Shown here piece by piece: positions 54,010 to 62,621 of a stretch of 64,000 nucleotides of DNA (position 1 is the stretch's first letter; each line of letters begins with the position of its first letter). Under the pieces are notes generated by a model, which saw nothing but the letters and a program-made list of their open reading frames with translations, had not been told where the DNA came from and made no database searches. A program made the position numbers and the translations under genes. This stretch comes from a bacterium. Lineage in GTDB: Bacteria > Actinomycetota > Acidimicrobiia > Spongiisociales > ZC4RG35. The stretch lies in contig JAHEJW010000003.1 of the NCBI GenBank assembly GCA_024638655.1, positions 52,901 to 116,900 of the forward strand, read 5' to 3'.

Positions 54010-55422
54010 TCAGATGCTCAGTTGGCTGGTGCCCCGGGCCAGATACTCACCGTCGCCCGGTTGACCGTGATACTGGTCGTCGGCGATGATGACCTTTCCC
54101 TTGGATAGGACAGTCTCCACCTTCCCGGTCATCTCCCAACCCTCGTATGCCGAGTAGTCGACGTCCATGTGGTGAGTGTCCGCCGAGATCACGTGCTTCC
54201 CGTGAGGGTCGAATATCAGGATGTCGGCGTCCGAGCCGACGGCGATCGCCCCCTTCTTCGGGTAGAGACCGAACATCTTCGCCGGCGTCGTCGAGGTGAT
54301 CTCGACGAATCTATTGAGACTGATCCGTCCCTCGGCGACACCACCGTTGTAGATCAGCTCCATCCGGTTCTCGACACCTGGCATCCCGTTGGGGATCTTG
54401 GAGAAGTCGCCCTGGCCCAGCTGCTTCTGGGTGCCAAACGTATGATGATCACCCATGCAGAACGGGCAGTGATCGGTCGAAACGACCTGGAGATCGTTGG
54501 TCTTCAAACCCTGCCAGAGCCGCTGCTGATGACCCGCGTCCTCGTCACGCAAAGGTGGTGAGCAAACGTACTTCGCACCGTCGAATCCGTTACCGAGATT
54601 GTCCAGCGACAAGAACAGATACTGCGGACAGGTCTCGGCCCAGACGTTGAGACCCTCGTCTCTCGCCCGGACAACCTCATCAAGCGCCTCCTTGGCCGAG
54701 AGGTGGACGATGTAGAGCTGGGCTCCCGTCACCTGAGCCAGTTTGATCGCTCGGTGGGTCGCCTCCCCCTCGAGGATCGACTTGCGAACCATCCCGTGAT
54801 GGATCGGGTCGGTCTCGCCCCGCTCGAGAGCCTGCCCGACATAGACATCGATGGCGATCCCATTCTCGGCGTGCATGGAGATCGTTGCGCCGTCCTCGGC
54901 CGCCTTCTGCATCGCCCTGACGATTTGACCATCGTCGGAATAGAAGACCCCCGGGTAGGCCATGAACATCTTGAAGCTGGTAACACCCTCCCTGACCAGC
55001 TGCTCCATCTCTTTGAGAGTCTGATCGTTGATGTCACCCGTGATCATGTGAAACCCGTAGTCGATGGCGCAGTTGCCTTGCGCCTTCTCCATCCAGGCCT
55101 CCCACCCCTCCATAGCCGATTGGCCCACGGTCTGAACCGCGAAGTCGACGATCGTGGTAGTCCCACCCCAAGCGGCCGCCCGGGTCCCCGTCTCGAACGT
55201 GTCGGCGGCGAAAGTCCCACCGAAAGGGAGCTCCATGTGCGTGTGTACGTCGATGCCGCCCGGCATCACGTACTTGCCGGAGGCGTCGATGACTTCGTCG
55301 GCTTCCATCCCATGGTCCCTGGCGAGGATTGCTGTCACCTTGCCGTCCTCGATCAGGACGTCTGCCTCGCTCTGGTCTATGGCAGTGACAACGGTTCCGT
55401 TCTTTATGAGTGTTTTGCCCAT
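54010..55422 (-). CDS. hydA: Dihydropyrimidinase (D-hydantoinase type)
   Basis: A 470-residue amidohydrolase that opens the ring of dihydrouracil or dihydrothymine. Metal ligands are visible: HTH in GGIDVHTHME, the carboxylated Lys in SFKMFMAY, His in ISMHAENG, His in YIVHLSAKEA and Asp in STDHCPF. Length is normal. It is the third gene of a minus-strand unit after beta-ureidopropionase and an aminotransferase, with 11 bp to the latter. Confidence 0.94.
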   Translation of the reverse strand: MGKTLIKNGTVVTAIDQSEADVLIEDGKVTAILARDHGMEADEVIDASGKYVMPGGIDVHTHMELPFGGTFAADTFETGTRAAAWGGTTTIVDFAVQTVGQSAMEGWEAWMEKAQGNCAIDYGFHMITGDINDQTLKEMEQLVREGVTSFKMFMAYPGVFYSDDGQIVRAMQKAAEDGATISMHAENGIAIDVYVGQALERGETDPIHHGMVRKSILEGEATHRAIKLAQVTGAQLYIVHLSAKEALDEVVRARDEGLNVWAETCPQYLFLSLDNLGNGFDGAKYVCSPPLRDEDAGHQQRLWQGLKTNDLQVVSTDHCPFCMGDHHTFGTQKQLGQGDFSKIPNGMPGVENRMELIYNGGVAEGRISLNRFVEITSTTPAKMFGLYPKKGAIAVGSDADILIFDPHGKHVISADTHHMDVDYSAYEGWEMTGKVETVLSKGKVIIADDQYHGQPGDGEYLARGTSQLSI

Positions 55423-55433
55423 GATTGTCCCTC

Positions 55434-56729
55434 CTACTTCTCGCGCGCCCTGTTGATCGCCGCTCTGAGCTTCTCCAGACCCTCGTCGGCCTCGTCCTCG
55501 GTGATGGATAGCGGTGGGGCGATTCTGAGGGTGTTGCCGTAGAGGCCACCTTTGCCGATCAGCAAGGCTTCGACCTTGGCCTCCTCCATGACGCGTGCAG
55601 TCAGCTCTGGATTGGGGGAACCGTCACCGTCGCGACCGAACTCCACGCCCAGCATCAGCCCCTTGCCACGAACCTCAACGATCTCAGGCACATCGTCGGC
55701 GATGCTGTGGAGCCCGTTCTTGAGCCTGTTTCCAACCTTGAGAGCATTGGTCTGCAGGTCGTTCTCGAGCACGAAGTTCAGATTTGCGAGGGCACCGGCA
55801 GTCGCGAGGGGGTTACCACCGAACGTGGATATCGAGTTTGCCTTCAGACAATCCATTATCTCCGGTCGTGCGACCACGCCCGCCATCGCAAGACCATTGC
55901 CGAGGCCCTTGGCGAAGGTGAGCAGGTCGGGAGTGATGCCGTGTGCCTGGTATCCCCAGAAATGCTCCCCGGTCCTGCCCCAACCCGTCTGGACCTCGTC
56001 GGTGATGAAGAGAATCCCATGCTCGTCGAGGACTTCTTTCAGGGCCCCGAAGAATCCATCGGGTGGGGTCACAAAGCCGCCAACCCCTTGGACCGGCTCG
56101 GCGATCATGGCGGCGACATCACCGGCAGTGGCTATGTCGAGCAGGTCTCTCAGGTCGTTGACGCATGCTTGCGTGAACTCCTTATCGGGCAGGTGCCCGA
56201 ACGGACTGCGCAGCTTGTACCCACCGTGCACATAGGTCACCTGAAATGGCGAGAGGCTCGTCGCCGACCAGCTCCTCTGACCGGTGATGGCTACAGCCGA
56301 ATGCGACTTCCCGTGGTAGCTGCCCCTCAGGGCGAGGATCTGATTCGACTTGCGATACTGGGTGGCCAGCATCAACGCAGTGTCATTCGCCTCGGTCCCC
56401 GAGTTGGTGAAGAAGACTTTGGCGTCGGGGATTCCGCTCAGGTCGGCGATCTTCTCGGCCAACTCGATCTGCGACTCGATCAAATAGAGGGTCGAGGTAT
56501 GGAGCATCTTGTCCGCCTGAGCCTTGATCGCCTCAACGACTTCGGGTACCCGATAGCCGGACATGGTGGTGAGGATCCCACCAAAGAAATCGAGATACCG
56601 ATTGCCTTCGGCGTCGGTCACATAGCGGCCCTCTCCATCGACCAGACTGATCGGCTCCGAGTAATAGAGCGCAAGCCAGGCAGGCAAGACCTCCTTGTGC
56701 CTGGCCAGAAGGTCTGTGTGCTTGCCCAT
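55434..56729 (-). CDS. Class III PLP aminotransferase, likely beta-alanine/3-aminoisobutyrate transaminase
   Basis: A 431-residue fold-type I PLP enzyme of the AGXT2-like class III group. VFFTNSGTEANDTALMLA is the phosphate-binding turn, ITDEVQTGWGRTGEHFW holds the ring-stacking Asp, and LLTFAKGLGNGLAMAG carries the Schiff-base Lys. The position between the ureidopropionase and dihydropyrimidinase suggests it removes the amino group of beta-alanine or 3-aminoisobutyrate, the products of pyrimidine breakdown. Confidence 0.92.
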   Translation of the reverse strand: MGKHTDLLARHKEVLPAWLALYYSEPISLVDGEGRYVTDAEGNRYLDFFGGILTTMSGYRVPEVVEAIKAQADKMLHTSTLYLIESQIELAEKIADLSGIPDAKVFFTNSGTEANDTALMLATQYRKSNQILALRGSYHGKSHSAVAITGQRSWSATSLSPFQVTYVHGGYKLRSPFGHLPDKEFTQACVNDLRDLLDIATAGDVAAMIAEPVQGVGGFVTPPDGFFGALKEVLDEHGILFITDEVQTGWGRTGEHFWGYQAHGITPDLLTFAKGLGNGLAMAGVVARPEIMDCLKANSISTFGGNPLATAGALANLNFVLENDLQTNALKVGNRLKNGLHSIADDVPEIVEVRGKGLMLGVEFGRDGDGSPNPELTARVMEEAKVEALLIGKGGLYGNTLRIAPPLSITEDEADEGLEKLRAAINRAREK

Positions 56730-56743
56730 TTAGTGCACTCGTC

Positions 56744-57586
56744 TCAGGGAGCCACGAGGTCGTCGTAGACATCCGGCCGACGGTCGCGGTAGAAGGCCCA
56801 CACCTTGCGTACCTCATCGAGCGTGTCCATGTCCAGATCACGGACGATGACCTCCTCGTCGGTGTCCGATGCGGAATCACCTACGATTTGACCTCTCGGA
56901 TCGACGAAGTAAGACGAGCCGTAGAAGTCGTTGTCGCCGTAGGGCTCCTTGCCCACCCGGTTGATCGCACCGATGAAATACTCGTTGGCCACAGCTGCTG
57001 CCGGCTGCTCCAGGTTCCACAAGTACATCGAGAGTCCCCGGCTGGTCGCAGACGGGTTGAACACGATCTTGGCCCCTTTGAGACCTAGGGCCCGCCATCC
57101 CTCCGGGAAGTGGCGGTCATAGCAGATGTACACGCCGATACGCCCTACGGCGGTGTCGAAGATCGGATATCCCATGTTCCCGGGTCTGAAGTAGAACTTC
57201 TCCCAAAACCCGTTGACATGCGGGATGTGAGTCTTGCGATACTTGCCCAGGTACGTCCCATCGGCGTCAATGACGGCGGCACTGTTGTAGAGGAACCCGT
57301 CGTCTTCCTTCTCGTATATGGGTACGACCAGGACCATTCCGGTGTCTTTGGCGACCTCGATCATCCTCTGCGTAGTCGGTCCGTCCGGGATCGCCTCCGC
57401 GGTGTCTTTGTGCTCGTCATCCTGAACTTGACAGAAATAGGGAGCATTGAAGAGCTCCTGGAAGCACATGACCTTGGCGCCCTGTTCGGCGGCGTCATAG
57501 GCGTACTTGACGTTCTTCTCGACCATCGACTCCTTGTCACCCGTCCAAGCGGTTTGCACGAGTGCGGCTCTAACGATGTTCGGCAT
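56744..57586 (-). CDS. Beta-ureidopropionase (nitrilase superfamily)
   Basis: A 280-residue carbon-nitrogen hydrolase that converts N-carbamoyl-beta-alanine to beta-alanine, CO2 and ammonia. The catalytic triad is clear: Glu in VMCFQELFNAPYF, Lys in YRKTHIPHV and Cys in GVYICYDRHFPEG. It is the first gene of the minus-strand pyrimidine unit. It is divergent from the Rrf2 regulator gene across 146 bp. Confidence 0.93.
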   Translation of the reverse strand: MPNIVRAALVQTAWTGDKESMVEKNVKYAYDAAEQGAKVMCFQELFNAPYFCQVQDDEHKDTAEAIPDGPTTQRMIEVAKDTGMVLVVPIYEKEDDGFLYNSAAVIDADGTYLGKYRKTHIPHVNGFWEKFYFRPGNMGYPIFDTAVGRIGVYICYDRHFPEGWRALGLKGAKIVFNPSATSRGLSMYLWNLEQPAAAVANEYFIGAINRVGKEPYGDNDFYGSSYFVDPRGQIVGDSASDTDEEVIVRDLDMDTLDEVRKVWAFYRDRRPDVYDDLVAP

Positions 57587-57712
57587 GGAGTCAAACCTCC
57601 TCAGTTGATGCTGCGTCGGCGCTCAACCTACTAGTCCGTCGGGCATCCCGGCCACCCACCGCTGACCAGGCCCCAACAGGTTTGGGACTTTGTGCCCTAC
57701 TGGACAATCTCT

Positions 57713-57725
57713 GAGTCGTCGACTC
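57713..57725. promoter_or_regulatory. Palindrome just upstream of the Rrf2 regulator gene
   Basis: GAGTCG-T-CGACTC is a perfect six-base inverted repeat ending seven bases before the Rrf2 start. CTCTGAG is also repeated directly around it. Placement over the leader of nirK fits a self-regulation operator, which is inferred. Confidence 0.45.
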
Positions 57726-57732
57726 TGAGACT

Positions 57733-58149
57733 ATGAGACTACAGATCGAGCAGCGAACCGATCTGGCCCTCCGCGCCCTTCTTCTCCTTTCAGGCCGTGA
57801 GCAGAACATGCGGGCACGGGAGATGGCTCCTTTGCTCGCTAGCACGGCTCAATATCTGCCCCAGGTGCTCGCCCCATTTGTCGCAGCGGGTTGGCTGGCC
57901 AGCGAGCCCGGACCTCGCGGGGGCTATCGGCTGGCCGCCGACCTCGACGAGAAGACGATGCTCGAGCTGATCGAGCTGAGTGAGGGCCAGATCGCAAGCG
58001 AAACCTGCGTCCTCAAGGGTGGACCCTGCGGAGAGATGGAGTACTGCGCGGTCCACCTTCCGTGGCAGGAAGCTCGCACCGCGTTGGTGGAGCGACTCGA
58101 TCAGATCCCGATTTCCGAGACCGACAACGAGGAGAGAGACGATGTATGA
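57733..58149 (+). CDS. Rrf2-family [Fe-S] transcriptional regulator, NsrR-like
   Basis: A 138-residue winged-helix regulator. The DNA-binding part has TDLALRALLLLSGRE and a GPRGGYRLAAD wing. Three cysteines C92, C99 and C105 (ETCVLKGGPCGEMEYC) match the cluster-binding cysteines of NsrR in spacing within one residue. NsrR senses nitric oxide. The gene overlaps nirK by 8 bp, which strongly suggests control of nitrite reduction. The ligand is inferred from context. Confidence 0.85.
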   Translation: MRLQIEQRTDLALRALLLLSGREQNMRAREMAPLLASTAQYLPQVLAPFVAAGWLASEPGPRGGYRLAADLDEKTMLELIELSEGQIASETCVLKGGPCGEMEYCAVHLPWQEARTALVERLDQIPISETDNEERDDV

Positions 58150-59692
58150 CGGATTCTGGCATCGAGCATGGCAATTCGCCTTGCTGTTCGCGGTCGTGGT
58201 GCTGATGGGCGCTTCGATCGTCGTCCAAGGCTCGGCTGTGTCGGAGGCTGATGTTCGGGAGATCATGTCCGAGCAAGGCCTGGCTAGGTCCGGTGACGGG
58301 GTTACCGGCGTGGCACTGGCAGGCAATGGTGTGGCGGTCGATCAGAGCATTCGCCCCGACCTGACACCCGTCGCCGACATGGCTGAGGCTCCCTCGGACG
58401 AGGAGCACGTGTCATATGCGCCGGAGGTGCCCCCGCCCATCGCTCGCCCCGATCAGCGTATCTTCGACGTTGAGATCGAATCGATCGAAGGTGTATGCCC
58501 CCTTGACCCGGAGAACGGTGTCAACACGGAGATGTGGGGTTTTCGCATCGCCGGACATGAGGAAGTTACATGCGGCTCGCCCGGCCCCGTGATCCGAGGA
58601 CGCGTGGGCGACGTGGTCAACATCACTCTGACCAACCTCGCCACCAGTCAGCGCCCACACAACATCGACTTCCACGCGGTCACCGGTCAGGGCGGCGGCG
58701 CGGCGGATTTGACCGTCAACCCGGGTGAGAGCGCCACTATCCAGGTGCGGCTCCTCTACCCGGGTGCCTTCATGTACCACTGCGCCTATGGCGACGTCCC
58801 GTCGCATATCGCACACGGCATGTATGGGATGTTCATCGTCGACCCCGAGGTGCCTCTGCCCAGCGTTGAGCAAGAGTGGGCCATCATGCAAAGCGAGTGG
58901 TATGTCGGAGAGCCCGACGCAAGCGGGGAAGCTCCCTACGACCCCGACTCTTTGTTCGACGAGGAGCCGCGCTATGTGACCTTCAACGGGCGAACCGATG
59001 CGCTAGTGGGCGACAACACCCTGCGGATGAATGTTGGAGAGCGGGCGCGCATCTACTTCGTCAACGAAGGCCTGAATCTCGACTCCAACTTCCACCCAAT
59101 CGGATCACATTGGGATCTGGTCTACCCGGAGGCGGCCACCCATCAAGCGAACAGAGCGATAAGGGGATCACAGTCGACGCTGGTCGTAGCCGGAGGCGGG
59201 ACAGTCGTCGAACTGGACGCCATCGTTCCCTCCACGGTGATATTGGTCGACCATGCACTTGTCCGAACCTTCTACAAGGGGGCCATCGGCACGATCGTGA
59301 TCGAGGGTGAGGCCGACCCTGAGATCTTCTCGACCGGAGCAGCCGAAGCGGCAACGGACGAGGGCGTCGAAGCGTCAGCCTCATTCGACGAGGAAGTGGT
59401 TATCCCTGCCAACGCATTCGACCCGGCCAATGCCGACAACGCCTACGACCCGCTCAACCTGACAATCCCGGTGGGGACGACGGTTCGCTGGGTCAACGGG
59501 GACACAGTGGCCCACACCGTCACTTCGGGTGTCTCGGACGGGACCATCGGGGAGGCCGACGGGATCTTCGACTCCGGGTTCCTCGAAGAAGGTGACACCT
59601 TCACCTACACCTTCGATGAAGCCGGGGAGTTCGCCTACTACTGCCTGCCCCATCCGTGGATGGTCGGCAGCATCACCGTCACCGAGGGTTGA
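58142..59692 (+). CDS. nirK: Copper nitrite reductase with fused C-terminal cupredoxin domain
   Basis: A 516-residue exported protein with an N-terminal membrane helix (about 10-32). The NirK core has both copper sites: H173, C214, H222 and M227 for type 1, and H178, H213 and a late His (H371 in LVDHALV) for type 2. D176 is the catalytic Asp and H318 the usual second His. Residues ~415-516 add a plastocyanin-like cupredoxin with H458, C501, H504 and M507. The enzyme reduces nitrite to nitric oxide; the extra domain probably feeds it electrons. GAGGAGAGAG precedes the ATG. Confidence 0.9.
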   Translation: MYDGFWHRAWQFALLFAVVVLMGASIVVQGSAVSEADVREIMSEQGLARSGDGVTGVALAGNGVAVDQSIRPDLTPVADMAEAPSDEEHVSYAPEVPPPIARPDQRIFDVEIESIEGVCPLDPENGVNTEMWGFRIAGHEEVTCGSPGPVIRGRVGDVVNITLTNLATSQRPHNIDFHAVTGQGGGAADLTVNPGESATIQVRLLYPGAFMYHCAYGDVPSHIAHGMYGMFIVDPEVPLPSVEQEWAIMQSEWYVGEPDASGEAPYDPDSLFDEEPRYVTFNGRTDALVGDNTLRMNVGERARIYFVNEGLNLDSNFHPIGSHWDLVYPEAATHQANRAIRGSQSTLVVAGGGTVVELDAIVPSTVILVDHALVRTFYKGAIGTIVIEGEADPEIFSTGAAEAATDEGVEASASFDEEVVIPANAFDPANADNAYDPLNLTIPVGTTVRWVNGDTVAHTVTSGVSDGTIGEADGIFDSGFLEEGDTFTYTFDEAGEFAYYCLPHPWMVGSITVTEG

Positions 59693-59699
59693 GCCCCAC

Positions 59700-59734
59700 A
59701 AAGGAAGGGCCCGTCGTCCCCGGGCCCTTCCTTT
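59700..59734. terminator. Strong hairpin terminator between nirK and the ABC operon
   Basis: AAAGGAAGGGCCCG (59700-59713) pairs perfectly with CGGGCCCTTCCTTT (59721-59734) around a seven-base loop. It lies between convergent genes and reads as a terminator for both. A T-containing CTTTCTT tract follows on the plus strand. Confidence 0.85.
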
Positions 59735-59759
59735 CTTCCAACTGCGTTCGAGTGAGGCC

Positions 59760-60881
59760 CTATTCGCCGCCTTCCTCCAGCACGATGTCACGACGCTCGT
59801 AAGAGCTGCCGTCGACATCGAGTCCCTGATCCTCGAGGGCAGCAACAGCCGCTTCTGCGAGGTCGCTGCGGTAGGCATCATCGGAGATCTCGACACCCTG
59901 GAGCTCTGGGATCTGGCTCGTTGCCACATCCACCGTTTGCTGCCACAGGTTCTCGTTCATGACGCCTATGCCGTTCGAGGCCGGGAAGACCAGGCCGAGA
60001 ATCTCGTTCAACTGCCAGGCCTGATGGCTGCGTCCAAGCGTCGATCCGTTATCGAGGACGACGTTGACACACTCATCGAAAGCATCGAGACAGTGGATCC
60101 ATCCCCGGAAAGAGGCCTCGAGGAAGCGCTGAGCGACGTCCTCGTTTCCTTCCTCGGCGATCCAATCAGCGTTCACCCACACAGCGTCCTGCAGCATGGC
60201 TGTCCCGACGTCGTTGAAGTCGATCACATTGAGATCGGAGGGCTGATACAGCTCACCCGTGTCAGTGTCGACGGCCTCGAGCACTTGGGCATACTCGTTG
60301 TAGATCATCGCTTCTGCGACGTCGATGTCTCCGTTTAGCAGGGCCAGCATGTCGAAGGACTGGGCCACCAGGTTGACATCGCCGCTGATGCCTTCCTGTT
60401 CGAGGGCGGCGGTCAGTTCGTACTCGTTGCCGAATCCCCAGTTGCCTACGTCCTTTCCAGCGAAGTCGTCGATGCTGTCGATGCCTGAATCGGCAAACGC
60501 AACCATCAACGTTCCGGAGCGCTCGAACACCTGAGCGATGTTGACGATGTCGGCATCCTGCTGGCGTGAGACGAGGGCTTTTGGCACCCAAGCGAGCCCG
60601 AACTCCGCTCCACCACTGGCCAGGACGGTCTGCGGGACGATCTCGACCGCGCCTTCGAGGATCTCGACGTTCAAACAAGCGTCCTCGTAGAAGCCGAGGT
60701 CTTTCGCCACGAAGTAGCCGGCGAACTGCGACTGGGCAACCCACTGCAGTTGCAGCCGGACATCATCGATCGTGTCGCAACCACCACCGTCGCCATCGCC
60801 GCCTCCGGTGTCATCGCCGCATGCAGCTACGACGAGGGCGAGAGCGCCGAGGATCGCCAGCCACCTGAGTCTTCGCATCAT
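59760..60881 (-). CDS. Lipoprotein ABC substrate-binding protein (NMT1/THI5-like)
   Basis: A 373-residue lipoprotein with a lipobox VVAAC and a Gly/Asp-rich linker. The binding fold starts DDVRLQLQWVAQSQFAGYFVAKDLGFY, the hallmark of the NMT1/THI5-like group that binds pyrimidines, riboflavin or related heterocycles. AGGAGGAACC precedes ATG 60881. It is the last gene of the minus-strand importer unit. The position beside pyrimidine catabolism suggests a pyrimidine ligand. Confidence 0.87.
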   Translation of the reverse strand: MMRRLRWLAILGALALVVAACGDDTGGGDGDGGGCDTIDDVRLQLQWVAQSQFAGYFVAKDLGFYEDACLNVEILEGAVEIVPQTVLASGGAEFGLAWVPKALVSRQQDADIVNIAQVFERSGTLMVAFADSGIDSIDDFAGKDVGNWGFGNEYELTAALEQEGISGDVNLVAQSFDMLALLNGDIDVAEAMIYNEYAQVLEAVDTDTGELYQPSDLNVIDFNDVGTAMLQDAVWVNADWIAEEGNEDVAQRFLEASFRGWIHCLDAFDECVNVVLDNGSTLGRSHQAWQLNEILGLVFPASNGIGVMNENLWQQTVDVATSQIPELQGVEISDDAYRSDLAEAAVAALEDQGLDVDGSSYERRDIVLEEGGE

Positions 60882-60957
60882 GGTTCCTCCTATCCAGGGT
60901 TTGGGTTGTCGAACTGGATCGCCCGAGCCTATCCATCCGAAACCCTGCCTTGTCGAG

Positions 60958-61851
60958 CTAGGTGGCGTCGGATGCCCGAAACGAGACATGCCAGGGCATG
61001 ATCAGGCGCTCGGCCACCAACACGATCGCGTAGAGCGTCACCCCGAGAATCGAGGCCACGAGGATCCCTGCCCAGGCGTCGGCGTAAACGAAGAGACTCG
61101 CCTTTGTGAGGATGTATTGACCGAGTACATCCTGGGATCCGCCGAAGTACTCGGCGATGATGGCCGCAATGATCGAGAGGACCGCGACGACCTTCATCGC
61201 GGAGAAGAAGTAGGGCAGTGCATGCGGCACCCGAACTCGCCACATGATCTCCCTGGGTTTGGCGGCGTAGGAGCGCATCAGCTCGAGCTCGTCCTCGTCG
61301 ACTTCGATCAGTCCTCTCGCGCTGTTGATCATCACCGGGAAGAAGACCACCACGGTGACGACTGCGATCTTCGAGACCGGGCTGGTCAGTGAGAACATGC
61401 CGTTGGCTATCGGGGCCAAGGCAATGATCGGCACCGAGTTGGCAGCAACTGCGAAGGGCATCAGTCCTTCGCGGACCGGAGCCCACCTGATCGTGACGAA
61501 AGCAACCCCGACTCCGAGAATGGTGCCCGCAACAAGGCCAATGCCGGCTTCGAACAACGTGTTGAAGCCGGCGGACCAGACGACATCACTTGTCAAGATG
61601 AACCGCTCGAGGATCAGACTGGGCCGCGCAAGAACAAACGTCTTGACGTCGAAGAGCCGGGTCAGCCCCTCCCACAGTGCTAGCACCAGGATGAAAGCGG
61701 CAATCGCCGGACCGGCCGTTCGCAGGCGGTGTCGCAGCGCCGACGGTGTCCGGGTGCCCGCAGGAACATCCCCCTCGAACGCCGAGACAAACTCCGTTTG
61801 GTAGACGTCGTCGATCTCGCTCGCCTTGTGCTCCTGATCCCCGACGGTCAT
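60958..61851 (-). CDS. ABC transporter permease (SsuC/ThiX-type)
   Basis: A 297-residue membrane protein with about six helices and the EAA loop ELELMRSYAAKPREIMWRVRVP for ATPase contact. The start overlaps the stop of the ATPase gene by 4 bp. It shares the LMRSYAAKP block with the second permease of this unit, so the two probably form a heterodimer. Confidence 0.9.
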   Translation of the reverse strand: MTVGDQEHKASEIDDVYQTEFVSAFEGDVPAGTRTPSALRHRLRTAGPAIAAFILVLALWEGLTRLFDVKTFVLARPSLILERFILTSDVVWSAGFNTLFEAGIGLVAGTILGVGVAFVTIRWAPVREGLMPFAVAANSVPIIALAPIANGMFSLTSPVSKIAVVTVVVFFPVMINSARGLIEVDEDELELMRSYAAKPREIMWRVRVPHALPYFFSAMKVVAVLSIIAAIIAEYFGGSQDVLGQYILTKASLFVYADAWAGILVASILGVTLYAIVLVAERLIMPWHVSFRASDAT

Positions 61852-62621
61852 GCACGCGCCTCCTGACGACGCAGAGCTTCACGCACCTCGGTGATCTTGT
61901 CGTAATAGGCCTGGGCCTCGCGTGTGTCCTCATCCCGAGGTTGAGGCAAGTTGGTTTCGACGACATCGCTGATCCGCCCTGGTCGTGGGGACATCACGAC
62001 CACCCGAGTCGACAAGAAGACCGCTTCGGGGATCGAGTGGGTCACGAAGACAACGGTCGTATCGGTCTCATGCCAGATTCGCAGCACTTCCTGCTGCATC
62101 AGCTCTCTGGTCATCTCGTCGAGAGCGCCGAAGGGCTCGTCCATCAGGAGAAGCGACGGGTTGAATGTCAAGGCTCGGGCAATCGCAACTCTCTGCTGCA
62201 TCCCACCGGACAGCTGCCACGGGTAGTGGTCCCCGAAATCTCCCAGCTGGACCAGGCTCAGCATCTCGTCGGCGATCTTGGCGCGGTCATCGACATCCAT
62301 GATCTCGAGAGGTAGCTCGACGTTCTTTCGGACGGTACGCCAGTCGAGCAGAGTCGCCTTTTGGAAGACGATCCCGTAGTCGCGATCGAGCCGTGCCCGC
62401 CGAGGCGGCTTGCCGTTGATTTCGATCTCACCGCTGGTAGGCGTAGTGAGATCTCCGACGAGTCTGAGAAGGGTCGACTTCCCACAGCCGGAGGGGCCGA
62501 TCAGGGACACGAACTCCCCCGCTTCAATCTGCATTGATATGTCGCGGAGGGCTTCGACACGACCCTCGCCTTTGCCGAATACTTTCCCGACCGAGTGTGC
62601 GTCGACCACGAGTTGGCTCAT
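61848..62621 (-). CDS. ABC transporter ATP-binding protein (SsuB/TauB-like)
   Basis: A 257-residue ATPase. Walker A is GPSGCGKST, the signature LSGGMQQRVAIARAL, Walker B LLLMDEPFGALDE and the switch His in VFVTHSIPEAV. It overlaps both flanking permease genes by 4 bp, so the unit is tightly coupled. It powers import of the substrate bound by the lipoprotein. Confidence 0.94.
   Translation of the reverse strand: MSQLVVDAHSVGKVFGKGEGRVEALRDISMQIEAGEFVSLIGPSGCGKSTLLRLVGDLTTPTSGEIEINGKPPRRARLDRDYGIVFQKATLLDWRTVRKNVELPLEIMDVDDRAKIADEMLSLVQLGDFGDHYPWQLSGGMQQRVAIARALTFNPSLLLMDEPFGALDEMTRELMQQEVLRIWHETDTTVVFVTHSIPEAVFLSTRVVVMSPRPGRISDVVETNLPQPRDEDTREAQAYYDKITEVREALRRQEARA

Noticed and set aside
55707..56768. 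353-codon plus-strand open frame opposite the aminotransferase and ureidopropionase genes
   Set aside because: It is antisense to two clear enzymes with intact active sites, and its translation has no domain character.
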